Positions 1 to 8,331 of a DNA stretch of 24,861 bases are shown in pieces. The notes under the pieces were generated by a model, which saw only the letters and a list, made by a program, of their open reading frames with translations, did no database searches and was not told where the DNA came from. Every line of letters begins with the position of its first letter. The stretch's first letter is position 1. This DNA is from a virus, in IMG/VR virus record IMGVR_UViG_3300025087_000285, positions 1 to 24,861 of that record. One strand, 5' to 3'. A program made the translations under genes and the position numbers.

Positions 1-214
1 GGGTACTGGCATCGAAGGTCTGGTCGGTTGAGGTGCCCCATCGAAGGCTGCCCCCGCCGCCTGGCACCCAGAGGTAGACGCCACTCCGGAAGCTGAGCGC
101 CGTGGTCGGCAGGGCGGTCGTCCCCGTCGTGCCAACCGAGACTCTCGTGACCGTGACAGAACGCCAGGGGATTTGGGTCGTAGTTCCCAGTTCAGCCGTG
201 ATTTGATAGGGCAT
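1..214 (-). CDS. Partial virion-surface-like protein, 3' end cut by window edge
   Basis: The first 71 codons of a leftward ORF are visible; its start overlaps the stop of the upstream hydrolase gene as TGATG, so initiation is probably coupled. The visible protein is rich in Thr, Val and Gly and looks like beta structure. A stretch around residues 33 to 70 (ALPTTAL followed by a VPGGGSLRWGTS segment) resembles the small beta domains seen in phage capsid or tail accessory proteins, where an LPTxxL motif is followed by a short strand-turn-strand unit. This is resemblance by eye only. No signal peptide and no cysteine are visible. The function is not known, and the gene continues beyond the left edge. 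Confidence 0.5.
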   Translation of the reverse strand, partial: MPYQITAELGTTTQIPWRSVTVTRVSVGTTGTTALPTTALSFRSGVYLWVPGGGGSLRWGTSTDQTFDAST

Positions 215-624
215 CAGCGTTGCCTGGGTTGCAAGGTCACATGGCGTCCAACGGTTTGCACCGGTTCCATCTGATTGAGCCAATGGCGTTTTGGGAGCCT
301 ATCCCGACGATTGAATAATTCTGAGGTCACGTAGTGCTGTGTAGAATACAGAGGAAGATAGTCGGGTTGCCGGACTTGTTGAGCCACCAGCATCGCCATC
401 TCTAAGGCATCGGGGGGCTGACGACGGACAAACGTAGCTAGGTCAGGCCGTTGCATCGCGGAGAACTGTTTGGGCTCTCTGATAATCTGCTCCAACGATT
501 TCTTCTTGGTTCGCGCCCGATTGAAGATAGTGTCTCCAACCAATCGCATCCCTTCCTCCCCCTCCCCAGCCGCTTCCCCCAGGAGGGCTTGGACGAGGGG
601 GTCGTCATAGGGGCTTGACGGCAT
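214..624 (-). CDS. SleB-type cell wall hydrolase, likely virion-associated or lysis enzyme
   Basis: This 136-residue protein matches the SleB/cell wall hydrolase 2 fold: GEAAGEGEEG at residues 16-25 corresponds to the family's GEARGE motif with the catalytic glutamate (E17), followed by VGDTIFNRAR, a QFSAM segment, and a Tyr/His region (STQHY) that corresponds to the ATHYY motif. Such enzymes cleave peptidoglycan glycan strands. It has no signal peptide, so it would either be carried in the virion and act during entry, or reach the wall through a holin at lysis. Its place directly after the internal virion protein genes favours a virion role, but this is inference. There is no clear Shine-Dalgarno sequence before the ATG; a stop codon upstream in frame leaves no better start. 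Confidence 0.82.
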   Translation of the reverse strand: MPSSPYDDPLVQALLGEAAGEGEEGMRLVGDTIFNRARTKKKSLEQIIREPKQFSAMQRPDLATFVRRQPPDALEMAMLVAQQVRQPDYLPLYSTQHYVTSELFNRRDRLPKRHWLNQMEPVQTVGRHVTLQPRQR

Positions 625-715
625 GGGAAGAAGCCAGTAGACTCTGTCGTATGGGATGGTTGATTGTCGTTGCCCTCTTTGTCATCATTTGCCAGAATGA
701 AGCTGCTCGACGGCG

Positions 716-2476
716 TTAACGAGTTAACTTCCGCAATTCACTCACTCCGTAGACGCCACCTCCGATAATTCCAATCTTTCCAAGAATCTCCCAAAATCGT
801 TTTGCTCGTTCAGCCTTCTCTGCCAATGTAATCTCAAGATTGGTGATTGAAGCCCTTCCCGCCGTTGCTGACCGAGCAATCTGCGCTCGTCCTGCCTGAG
901 TCTGAATCCCAATCCGCTCTAGTTCAGCAAGTTTCGCTGCTTCCATCGCTAATTGATGCCGTTCGATTGCGGTCATCTTTGCAACAATCGGGCGCATGGG
1001 TTTTGCGAAGTCTCGTCCGATATACTTCTCAATTTCGCTAAAGTATTTCTCGTTGTTCATAGTACGGTCAGTTCGTGCATATTGCATGAGCTTATTGACA
1101 AAGGCATCAGTAACCGTCTCAGATTGCTCAAAGAATCGAGTGCCTTGCAGGAGTCGCTTCTGTACAGGTTTCCACTTTGCCCACTCAGCTTTAGCTTGAC
1201 GAATGCCGGTCAGATCAAGACCACGCGCGACTCCTTTTTGCTCAATGATTGTCAGTAACGTATCCCTTAACTCATCCGCCACATGATCTTCAAACGTGTA
1301 GGCTTGCGTGGGAGATCGCTGAATCCCAAGTCCAAGTCGGTCAATTTCATTCACGACTTCTTGGGGACTATAAAACTGGTTCACCACCTGGCCGTATTCA
1401 TCAAGCACATTCAGTTTGAGTTTTTCATACGCGAGGTTAAAGGCTTTAGGATTATCGGCAAACCGTTTCTCAATCGCTTGTGTAATCTCCTGTGGTGTCA
1501 ATGGAGAAATCTTCTCTGATTTGCTAATCGCGCTTCGTGCCACGTCAGCATAGCGATCAGACTGTTGTTTCAGGAGTGGGCCAATATCGGTCGTCTTAAG
1601 TTTCAAGGCCACATGATAGGCTTGATTCTGAAGCTGCTTTTGTAGTCGCTCAGTTTCAGTGTTGAGATTTGATAACGTCTCTCGATCTAAACGATTGAGT
1701 TCCAACTTCGCAGCGCGAGTTGAAGTAGTCAACTCCCCTCGTTCTGTTTGAAGTTGCTGAGCAAGTTGAGTACGACGCTCACGGATATACAGGTCTCGAA
1801 TTGCAGGGGGAAGCTTCCCAACTTTTCCTGGTGGAGTTGCCAGGAGGTCTTCACGCATCATCGGTGGCTTTTTCTGAAAGAGCCGATTGATGACCGGAGG
1901 CAACACCACATTCCCCGCAGCCCCCAACGCGACATTCCGCCCATACGTTTCTGGCTGCGTGACATCGAAGGCAGCGCCTCCAACCCCACCAGCCAGAGCG
2001 CGTTGTATAAACGCCGGAATCTTCGGGGCATACTTTGCGACGGCTCCGGCGGTCTTTGTGAACGCCTTGCCGGGCAAGCCAACGAAGGCGCCAATCCCCG
2101 TGTCAATGGCCGTCATCACCTTACCTTCAGGCGTGATCGGTTCAGGAAATCGTCGAGGCTCTTGAGAGGGCGTGTAGCCAAAGGCTTCCAGACGAGGATT
2201 AGGTGTAATCGGATGTTCGTAGGCTGATTTGAGGAATCCGCCTGTCGCGGCGTTCACACCATGTAAAGCTGCTACCCCCGTATCACGAAGTCCCAGCCCA
2301 AGTGCTTGAGTAAAATTGAGGTTGTCAGGTTGTCCTGGCCTTGCTGCCTGTTCCCGTTCCTGAAGTTGTTGCAACAACACCTCATCGGGCAAGTTCCGAA
2401 TGATCTCTTCATCCGAGAGGGCGCTGAGGTCAGATGATTTATCCAGATAGGCTTGTGCTTCTTCGACTGCGGTCAT
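716..2476 (-). CDS. Large internal virion (DNA ejection-like) protein
   Basis: This protein of 586 residues has no recognisable catalytic motif. It has an acidic, Gln-rich N-terminus, Ala/Gly-rich hydrophobic stretches at about residues 125-190 (for example GVGGAAFDV and GAAGNVV), a long charged, coiled-coil-like region at about 215-300, and a hydrophobic C-terminal helix (IIGGGVYGV) followed by basic residues. It contains no cysteine. Large proteins mixing coiled coils and Ala/Gly-rich membrane-active segments, encoded last in a podovirus structural operon, are usually internal virion proteins ejected with the DNA to build a channel across the envelope. The start overlaps the preceding stop as TAATG. 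Function is inferred from position and composition. Confidence 0.6.
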   Translation of the reverse strand: MTAVEEAQAYLDKSSDLSALSDEEIIRNLPDEVLLQQLQEREQAARPGQPDNLNFTQALGLGLRDTGVAALHGVNAATGGFLKSAYEHPITPNPRLEAFGYTPSQEPRRFPEPITPEGKVMTAIDTGIGAFVGLPGKAFTKTAGAVAKYAPKIPAFIQRALAGGVGGAAFDVTQPETYGRNVALGAAGNVVLPPVINRLFQKKPPMMREDLLATPPGKVGKLPPAIRDLYIRERRTQLAQQLQTERGELTTSTRAAKLELNRLDRETLSNLNTETERLQKQLQNQAYHVALKLKTTDIGPLLKQQSDRYADVARSAISKSEKISPLTPQEITQAIEKRFADNPKAFNLAYEKLKLNVLDEYGQVVNQFYSPQEVVNEIDRLGLGIQRSPTQAYTFEDHVADELRDTLLTIIEQKGVARGLDLTGIRQAKAEWAKWKPVQKRLLQGTRFFEQSETVTDAFVNKLMQYARTDRTMNNEKYFSEIEKYIGRDFAKPMRPIVAKMTAIERHQLAMEAAKLAELERIGIQTQAGRAQIARSATAGRASITNLEITLAEKAERAKRFWEILGKIGIIGGGVYGVSELRKLTR

Positions 2477-3198
2477 TACTTCAGGAGTCCTCGACGACGA
2501 GCTTCTGCGACATAAGGGTCTTCAAGTCTCCCTTGGTCAGTCTGTCGTGTTCCCACTTGACCTAAAGCTTCATTGACCGAATTAAGTTTCATCTGCAAGT
2601 CCGTCACCAAACCCTCCCGCTTCTCCTGACGTGAAATTGTAGTATCATCATCAGCGGGGAAGCCGCCTTTTAGAATCCGGTCGATGTCCTGATTGGTGAG
2701 GACTCCGACTTCTCCAAGCGATTTGAGACTGGGCGTGGCTCTTGCACGAAGGCTACTCAACGTCCCTCGTTGCTTCTCCCGTAAGCCGAGCTCTCGTCCC
2801 ACAAGCCGTCCAAGACGCTGACCTGGCAGCATTCCACGCGACACATCCGCTGGTCGCTCAATGACTGGAATATCCGTCTCCGCCTCATCAAAGATTTTGT
2901 TGAAGAGGGCAATCCCCTGCTCCAATTGGAGTTTCTGGTCTGCGGCTTTCCTAAGCAGCTGCCGACGAGCGGTCGACTCCTCAGCCAGCCGCGTCTTCGA
3001 TTCTTGTTGCTGGAGTTGGCGCTGCATTTCAGATACAGGAGGAGGAATGTTCACTCGCAGCCCGCCTTTTGTGAAGGACGCAGGGTAGGCGACGCCCGCA
3101 ATCTCAGGTGGAAGCGTGCCAGGAATTGACTGGGGTGTCGGTTGAGACGTGCCGAGCAATTGGTCAAGTTGGGCTTTCTCCTCATCCGTCAATGGCAT
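2476..3198 (-). CDS. Putative internal virion protein, coiled coil
   Basis: This 240-residue protein is largely helical and charged, with a proline-rich N-terminal third and a coiled-coil-like region around residues 55-105. A segment near residue 165 (VGVLTNQDIDRIL) resembles a short motif I associate with phage ejection or virion proteins, where a similar LTxQDI stretch precedes a helix. It has no cysteine and no signal peptide. The gene is coupled on both sides by TAATG overlaps, and AGGAG lies upstream of its start within the end of the preceding gene. A role as a second internal virion protein is inferred from neighbours. Confidence 0.5.
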   Translation of the reverse strand: MPLTDEEKAQLDQLLGTSQPTPQSIPGTLPPEIAGVAYPASFTKGGLRVNIPPPVSEMQRQLQQQESKTRLAEESTARRQLLRKAADQKLQLEQGIALFNKIFDEAETDIPVIERPADVSRGMLPGQRLGRLVGRELGLREKQRGTLSSLRARATPSLKSLGEVGVLTNQDIDRILKGGFPADDDTTISRQEKREGLVTDLQMKLNSVNEALGQVGTRQTDQGRLEDPYVAEARRRGLLK

Positions 3199-3797
3199 TA
3201 GGGCTCCTGAAGCAGTTGGAGAATTAACCGTAATTTGGTGACGGCCTGCTCATCACCCGCGTCGGCTTGCTGGCGGAGGGTGCTGAGAGACGCAGCAAAT
3301 CCTTCTCCGCTGGGCTGTCTTTGCGGTTGATTGGCTGCCGTCAGAGATCGAATGTACTGATTGACAGGACTATTCGGATCAAGGTCTTGCTGAGCTTTCT
3401 GCAACTGCACTTGCTTCGTCTGATAATCCAGATCGGGCCGCATACCTAAGCGGGTTGGCTGCGTATAGCTTACCCCGCCCGTGTTCGGCTGACCGAATGG
3501 CACTATCTGTCCTTGACGAGATGGCACCCCTCCCATTTGCTGAAGCTGCTCCATCTCTAGCGGACTGGTGCGAGTCGTGGCCCCAGAAGGAAAGGTCAGT
3601 TGGCTTGGATTACTAGGCGTAGGAGTCGTAGGAACTTGACCTGACTTATAGGCTCCACCAGTCATCGCAGCCAAGATGGCATCTCTGATTGCATCGGCGG
3701 TTTCTCGTTGATAGTTACCCACTCCATAGCCCAAATCGCTATACCATTTGGGACGGACAATCTCACGCTGGACTTGATCAATTCCAATAGTAGGCAT
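3198..3797 (-). CDS. Putative virion protein, Q/P-rich, unknown function
   Basis: This 199-residue protein has an ordered N-terminus (residues 1-50, with an Ala-rich helix AIRDAILAAMTGG) followed by a Pro/Thr/Gln-rich linker and a helical C-terminus. It has no cysteine. The start ATG follows a TAAGGA sequence that is at once the stop of the preceding gene and a ribosome binding site, at good spacing. It sits inside the block of low-complexity, Gln-rich proteins typical of podovirus ejection modules. I do not recognise a family. Confidence 0.5.
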   Translation of the reverse strand: MPTIGIDQVQREIVRPKWYSDLGYGVGNYQRETADAIRDAILAAMTGGAYKSGQVPTTPTPSNPSQLTFPSGATTRTSPLEMEQLQQMGGVPSRQGQIVPFGQPNTGGVSYTQPTRLGMRPDLDYQTKQVQLQKAQQDLDPNSPVNQYIRSLTAANQPQRQPSGEGFAASLSTLRQQADAGDEQAVTKLRLILQLLQEP

Positions 3798-3806
3798 TCT
3801 GATTCC

Positions 3807-4619
3807 TTAATAGAAGGTCGGTTGTTGCTTTCCAAGTCCACGTAGATAAGACTGGAATGCTCCAGGACTCCCAGGATTCCCCGGCTGATAGACTGGTTGT
3901 TGAATAATCTGCCCTTGCATGATCGCGGCAAGAAGGGCATCGGCCCCCGGCACCACCCCCTGTCCGAACTGCGGCGCTCCGACCTGTGGCGCCCCTGGTT
4001 GCTGGACTTGAGGAAACACCACCTGGGAAGAGGCAATGAGTTCTTGCAGGGTTTGGGCGCGTTGTTGCTGTTGTAAGCCGATGTCCTGCTGGGCATACTG
4101 GCGGCTTAACTCAGCTAATCCTTCCTGTTCCTGCAACTGCCGATTGCCACTGTAGAGATTCCCTCCAAGATTGGCTTGGGTACGAATTCCACGGGTAAAC
4201 CGTTCCTGTTCACGGTTACGGATGAAATCTTGAGCTGAGAGTTGTTCTGGCGTCAGACCTTGTGGACTCTGCAACCGCTGAAGGGCTTGCCGCGCAAGGG
4301 TTTCCTGCCCCTGGACCTGAGTGGGAAACAGTTGTTCATACAATGAACGATAGAGAGGCCCGTACTGTTGTTGCAATTCATACTCGGATTGGGCGAGGCG
4401 CGGCGCTTGTTGACGTTGAATATCCACCTGGGATTGCGCCAGTTGGGGGCCGTACTGCTGCTGAAGTTGAGCAGCTTGGGCGGTTAACTGTGGGTTGTAT
4501 TGAAGCTGCGCCTGGTACAAGTCAGCCGCATTCTGTTGGATATTGGGCGGAGGCGCTTGGGTAATCTGTGGAGGAGGCGGTTGAATAAACTGAGGTTGTT
4601 GAGGCTTCGATCCACCCAT
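3807..4619 (-). CDS. Gln-rich internal virion protein
   Basis: This 270-residue protein is extremely rich in glutamine, with a Pro/Gln N-terminus and at least two copies of a QQQYGP unit (about residues 48-53 and 88-93) embedded in helical repeats. The C-terminal third is Pro/Gly/Gln-rich. Gln-rich helical proteins with such repeats occur among ejected or structural proteins of podovirus-like phages. It has no cysteine and no signal peptide. Translation should be strong: AAGGAGGTGA, close to the perfect anti-16S complement, lies 7 bases before the start, inside the end of the upstream gene, and the start overlaps its stop as TAATG. Confidence 0.5.
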   Translation of the reverse strand: MGGSKPQQPQFIQPPPPQITQAPPPNIQQNAADLYQAQLQYNPQLTAQAAQLQQQYGPQLAQSQVDIQRQQAPRLAQSEYELQQQYGPLYRSLYEQLFPTQVQGQETLARQALQRLQSPQGLTPEQLSAQDFIRNREQERFTRGIRTQANLGGNLYSGNRQLQEQEGLAELSRQYAQQDIGLQQQQRAQTLQELIASSQVVFPQVQQPGAPQVGAPQFGQGVVPGADALLAAIMQGQIIQQPVYQPGNPGSPGAFQSYLRGLGKQQPTFY

Positions 4620-4909
4620 TAGACGCTCACCTCCTTACGCAGTTGGAGTTGCTCACGACGAAACGCATGAGGTCGTGGAAACTCATCATGCTCCCGACGC
4701 CAGAAGACTCCTAACGCTCCTGGAACCGACAGACCAATGTCGTGTACCATGCGCCGTCGGATAGAGTGAAGATTCATCTTAGGGGCAACTTCCAGTTGGT
4801 GCAGGAACACATAGCGGCCTTGTGGAGTCCAATATCCCTGCTCATCGACCAGCCACCACTCGCAGACGGCTTGGAGGTGTCCCGACTCACTCCGCAAGAC
4901 CCAAAGCAT
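4619..4909 (-). CDS. Small conserved-looking phage protein, unknown
   Basis: This 96-residue protein has a compact, Trp- and Arg-rich sequence (CEWWLVDEQGYW, then VFLHQLEV, and FWRREHDEF) and one cysteine. No signal peptide is visible. The start lies inside the 3' end of the preceding gene (23-base overlap), preceded by GAGGTGA. I do not recognise the family; it sits between the secreted tail-like proteins and the Gln-rich internal proteins, so a virion or assembly role is possible. Confidence 0.5.
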   Translation of the reverse strand: MLWVLRSESGHLQAVCEWWLVDEQGYWTPQGRYVFLHQLEVAPKMNLHSIRRRMVHDIGLSVPGALGVFWRREHDEFPRPHAFRREQLQLRKEVSV

Positions 4910-5255
4910 TCACCTCATCCTCACTCAACCCCAGCGCCTTGAGCTTCACATGACCCGTCACGCGGTCTGCTCGACGTTTGGCCTCAGCGGTCACCGTCGC
5001 TTGCCGCTTGGCCTTGTCTGGGTTGTTGGTATGGTCGCGCCAGGCCGCCAGGTGGATGGCGCGTTCCGGCTCGGTTACGGTGAGCTGCTCGATATCGGCG
5101 GCAGGGATCCCGGCGCTCATGAGGTTCCGGGCGCAGTGGCCGTCCGGTTGGGTGGCGGAATAGGTCTCAGCGACTTGCTCCGTTGAGATCACGCGACAGA
5201 CCGTGGCGGCCTCGGCAATTGGCATCCACAGGCACAGGACCAGTAAGATTCGCAT
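4887..5255 (-). CDS. Small secreted protein in the tail gene cluster
   Basis: I choose the ATG at 5255, because GGAGG ends four bases before it and the longer reading frame would run far back into the preceding gene. The 122-residue product begins MRILLVLCLWMPIAEA-AT, a good Sec signal peptide with an AxA cleavage site. The mature part is mostly helical, with Glu, Arg and Ala-rich repeats (AKRQATVTAEAKRRAD), and has exactly two cysteines (in TVC and GHC), which could form one disulphide. A second in-frame ATG at 5258 directly abuts the ribosome binding site and is less likely. Its function is unknown; it could act in the periplasm, in the envelope or on the virion. Confidence 0.6.
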   Translation of the reverse strand: MRILLVLCLWMPIAEAATVCRVISTEQVAETYSATQPDGHCARNLMSAGIPAADIEQLTVTEPERAIHLAAWRDHTNNPDKAKRQATVTAEAKRRADRVTGHVKLKALGLSEDEVNALGLAE

Positions 5256-5265
5256 CATCCCTCCG

Positions 5266-6141
5266 TTAGAAGTCATAGGCCGCATAGGTGCAGTCCGTGT
5301 TGCCAGTCGGCGTGCCCGTCTTCGTCCAGACGATATCGAAGGCGCCGACGGCAAAGTTGCCGATGTCCCCAGAGACACTGTTGCCCGCGGTTTGCTGGGT
5401 TAAAATCGCCTCAGCGGTGCTGGCAAACCAGGTATTCGCGGTGACCGCGTGCTGGTTGAACACGCTGCCATCCGTCGTGCTGTTTGAGATTCCCACGGAG
5501 GTCTCGCTGGTCGAATCCTCCCCGCAGACGATGATGACCACCGAGGGTGTGAGTCCCAAGCCGCTGACGGTTTGGGTCGCACTGGCAAGGGACTGGTCAC
5601 GGGTGAAGCTGCCCACGGCCACGGTGGCCGTGGTGGAGGAGGACGTTCCACATGAGAAACTATTCGTCGATTGGGTATAGTTGAGATGGTTCCCACCCGT
5701 ATCGGTGCAGTCGGTGACCGTCCGCCATGTCCCAGCGCTAGAGGAATCAGCGACAAAGGCTTTGTCATCCGCCGCCGTGCCAGTCGTCGCCATGTCCACG
5801 ACATCCACGGCGCCGGCCGCAATCTCCGCTGCACCGACGCCATCGGTGGCAATTTCGCTTGTCCCCACGGCTCCCGCAGCAATCTCATCGGCTCCCACGC
5901 CATCCGTCGCAATCTCTGCAGTCCCCACGCCCCCGTCAGCGATCGCCGCCGCATTGACAGACCCTGCCGAATACGTATCGATTCCTCCTTGAAGATAGGA
6001 GTAGATGTTATCCTCGTTGGTCGTCACTTGGCTGGGGTCAATGGTTTGGCCTGTGGTGTAGGTGTAGGTGCGACTAGGCGCGGCTCCCAGCAAGAAGGGA
6101 AGGCAGAGCACCAGCAGCAGGTTACGGAGCGGTAAAGGCAT
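5266..6141 (-). CDS. Fibre-like protein with signal peptide and decapeptide repeats
   Basis: The 291-residue protein starts with a signal peptide (LLLVLCLPFLLGA followed by APS). Residues 61-120 are six consecutive decapeptides of pattern (A/G/S)V(G/N)xxEIAxxG, of which the middle four alternate as two near-identical 20-residue pairs. Such Val/Ile-spaced repeats with a final Gly are typical of phage fibre shafts. The C-terminal half (about 165-291) is Ser/Thr/Val-rich and likely a beta-structured tip domain. The mature protein has four cysteines (TDC, FSC, IVC, TDC). GGAGG lies ten bases before the start, inside the preceding gene, with a 20-base overlap. A tail or head fibre role is inferred; the signal peptide is unusual for one. 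Confidence 0.62.
   Translation of the reverse strand: MPLPLRNLLLVLCLPFLLGAAPSRTYTYTTGQTIDPSQVTTNEDNIYSYLQGGIDTYSAGSVNAAAIADGGVGTAEIATDGVGADEIAAGAVGTSEIATDGVGAAEIAAGAVDVVDMATTGTAADDKAFVADSSSAGTWRTVTDCTDTGGNHLNYTQSTNSFSCGTSSSTTATVAVGSFTRDQSLASATQTVSGLGLTPSVVIIVCGEDSTSETSVGISNSTTDGSVFNQHAVTANTWFASTAEAILTQQTAGNSVSGDIGNFAVGAFDIVWTKTGTPTGNTDCTYAAYDF
5821..6000 (-). repeat. Coding repeats for the fibre decapeptides
   Basis: The DNA encoding residues 61-120 of the fibre-like protein repeats with a 30-base period and a 60-base higher-order period. The two EIATDGVG units and the two EIAAGAV units are more similar to each other than to their direct neighbours. This implies growth by duplication of a two-unit block and allows length variation by recombination. 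Confidence 0.6.
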
Positions 6142-6463
6142 TGGCAGTGCACCTCCAGGTCGTTCCCGTCGTGGACACGGCGGTTGTCGCTGTCGTATTC
6201 ACGCACAACTTATACGATCCTGACAAATTAAAGAACACCAGATCGCCATTGGTTCCCGCTCTCGATCCATTCGGATTCGTGGTGGTTACATCAACCGTAT
6301 AGCGACCATTGGTCAACTGCCAAACTGATTCCAGCCAGATGTTCAGTTGAGACGCCGTGCTCTCATCCCACTTGGTGATGGTCGGAGGCTTGGAGATTCG
6401 AGCCGCCTGGGAGTCAGGAGAGGCAACCAGGAGAACAAGAAATACTCCAACGAGACATCTCAT
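6122..6463 (-). CDS. Small secreted tail/fibre-like protein
   Basis: This 113-residue protein has an N-terminal signal peptide (MRCLVGVFLVLLVA, with a likely site after SQA). The mature part begins with a PPTITKWDE segment and LNIWLESVWQLTNGRYT, which resembles the N-terminal adapter portions of phage fibre-associated proteins, followed by Thr/Asn-rich strands. It has two cysteines after the signal peptide (KLC and WRC). The start overlaps the stop of the nozzle gene as TAATG. It lies directly before the decapeptide-repeat fibre gene, so the two may be partners. Function is inferred. Confidence 0.55.
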   Translation of the reverse strand: MRCLVGVFLVLLVASPDSQAARISKPPTITKWDESTASQLNIWLESVWQLTNGRYTVDVTTTNPNGSRAGTNGDLVFFNLSGSYKLCVNTTATTAVSTTGTTWRCTANAFTAP

Positions 6464-8331
6464 TAATTCCGACTCACTCGGTCGTACAACACCTGCCAGC
6501 CATGCGCTCGGAAGTTCTCATCCCGATCATCTTCGGTAAAGGTGAACCGCCACCAACGACCTTCGTCATCCAAACTGATCTTCTTGCCTGAACTCCCGAT
6601 GAACACAATATCGCCCCCGCCCCAGACAGCTGTCCCCCAAATCGCCGTACCCCACAACGATCCTTCTGAGGGTGTCAAACTGGCCGTTGGGGTAGCCGTA
6701 TTGGACTGAAAATCTACGCCATAACCCACGTCCAGCGTAGACCCAATATCGGCATCGGCGACCAGGAACAGTTCGATGCCCTGCTTAATCCACGACGGAT
6801 CGCCAAAATCATCCCAGCGCGTAGTGTAGTACGCATTGATGCGTCCCACTTCGAAGGTCGTGGTGGAATCGGGGGTGGTACTGAAGTCTCGTGCGACGAT
6901 CAAACCCGTCGAGGTATTATCGACGATCACACCAATCAATCCACTCGCGCCTCCTCCCACCAGCTCAATCGGAGCTCCAATCAATCCACTCGCTGTGTAA
7001 GACGCGGAGGCATCGTACAACACTTGGAGGGAGGACGCATGAATGGACGGATACCGGGAGACGCTATCGACCGTACCGCTCGCTCCTCCGACATCGTTGT
7101 CAAGGCTGGTCTCAGTCAGTTGGTACACAAAGCTATCGCCCGTCCCCACATACACTTGGGAGATCGTGCTGCTATCAATGACTTTCGCCATCGCGTTCAT
7201 GCCAGTCAGGCCCGTAAAGGTCGATTTGCTCCACTCACCGATTTGATAGTTGTAATCGAGGCATAAATTGTTGGTCAAGGCGCCTCCGTTTGAAAGACAA
7301 AGATAATAATGCTCCCCGTCCTCGGCGCTCACGGCATACTGAAGGCGAGCCCCGTTGACCGCATTCAGGGTCGTATGGATGAGTCGGCTGACTTCCATCG
7401 GCACCGTCCCGTTGAAGAAATACACCCGCTTCTTGCTGTCGAGGAAAATCAATCCTGTCTGGCTGTTGGAGAACGTAATCTGCTGAAGGGAGTTCTTCGC
7501 CACACAGCCGACTTCATTGGAGACTTTCGTGAAGGCAAAGGTGCCTGAGCCTCCCACAAGGGACATGCGGTAGAGCGAGCTGGTAAACCCCAGGTAGACA
7601 TCCCCGTAGAGCTGTCCGATACAATTCAACTCTTGACCGGCCGAGGCATCCACATCCACATAATCAGCATCCGTCCACGTATTAATCGTCCCGACATTGC
7701 CCCACCGAATACGAGTCGGATATTCAATGCCGTTCTCCTGAGTATTTCCAAAAATCAGGTAATTCTGGAAGAAAGTCGCTACCTTAGCTTTCTGAATGGG
7801 AGCGGTCAATCCTGAGAAACTTACTCCAAGCCAGAAATCGTCGGCTCCTCCAGCCCACTGCGCTGGAGCATCCGCATCATTTGTCGCAATCAGGTTAGCC
7901 AAGGCTGGGGTGAAGACAAACTGGTTGTTCTGCCCTGCGGTAATGAGAGTCGCGTTGACCGTGTTGCTGATGTCGGTAAAGGCCGCTCCGTTCAAATACG
8001 ACGCACGCTGACCACAGATCGCCACGGTACGTGAGGTGCCTCCTGAGAAGGGAACATGAATCAGTCCTGTCACCGTACAGAAATCCTCCCCTGGTGCATC
8101 GAGGGTCTCTCCGATGACTTTCAGCCCTACCCGCTTCCGGAGGTCTCCCGTCAAGCCAATGCGGACATTCTGCAACGTGCTGGCTCGTCCAGGTTGAACT
8201 CTCGTTGGCACAGAGGTGTCATCCAATCCTAAGAACGGCTGAAGACCTGTTGGAGGATAGACTTCCAAGTCGCCAGCCCAGATGGAAGAGATACTACTAA
8301 GCATGAATCCAATGACGAGCATCCATCGCAT
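6463..8331 (-). CDS. Tail nozzle / stabilisation-like protein with signal peptide
   Basis: This protein of 622 residues shows after its N-terminus the pattern LQNVRIGLTGDLRKRVG, characteristic of podovirus nozzle or stabilisation proteins (T7 gp12-like or P22 gp10-like roles), then a long all-beta region with repeated YxGxG and YFFNGT-type strands suggesting a propeller-like fold. Unexpectedly it begins with a hydrophobic signal-peptide-like segment (MLVIGFMLSSISSIWAG). The mature part has six cysteines. The ATG at 8331 directly follows the TAG of the adaptor gene, so the start is well placed; a later in-frame TTG near the predicted cleavage site has no ribosome binding site. Length and neighbours fit a tail tube distal protein. 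Confidence 0.7.
   Translation of the reverse strand: MRWMLVIGFMLSSISSIWAGDLEVYPPTGLQPFLGLDDTSVPTRVQPGRASTLQNVRIGLTGDLRKRVGLKVIGETLDAPGEDFCTVTGLIHVPFSGGTSRTVAICGQRASYLNGAAFTDISNTVNATLITAGQNNQFVFTPALANLIATNDADAPAQWAGGADDFWLGVSFSGLTAPIQKAKVATFFQNYLIFGNTQENGIEYPTRIRWGNVGTINTWTDADYVDVDASAGQELNCIGQLYGDVYLGFTSSLYRMSLVGGSGTFAFTKVSNEVGCVAKNSLQQITFSNSQTGLIFLDSKKRVYFFNGTVPMEVSRLIHTTLNAVNGARLQYAVSAEDGEHYYLCLSNGGALTNNLCLDYNYQIGEWSKSTFTGLTGMNAMAKVIDSSTISQVYVGTGDSFVYQLTETSLDNDVGGASGTVDSVSRYPSIHASSLQVLYDASASYTASGLIGAPIELVGGGASGLIGVIVDNTSTGLIVARDFSTTPDSTTTFEVGRINAYYTTRWDDFGDPSWIKQGIELFLVADADIGSTLDVGYGVDFQSNTATPTASLTPSEGSLWGTAIWGTAVWGGGDIVFIGSSGKKISLDDEGRWWRFTFTEDDRDENFRAHGWQVLYDRVSRN

Noticed and set aside
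651-719. 22-codon plus-strand hydrophobic micro-ORF (core WLIVVALFVIIC)
   Set aside because: It looks like a membrane peptide, but it has no ribosome binding site and lies opposite to the operon in a short intergenic gap, so chance is the simpler reading.
3662-4096. 144-codon minus-strand ORF in another frame
   Set aside because: It overlaps two better supported virion genes that tile by start/stop coupling, and it has shadow-like composition.
5400-5954. 184-codon minus-strand Arg/Pro-rich ORF
   Set aside because: It is a frame-shifted shadow of the repeat-containing fibre gene.
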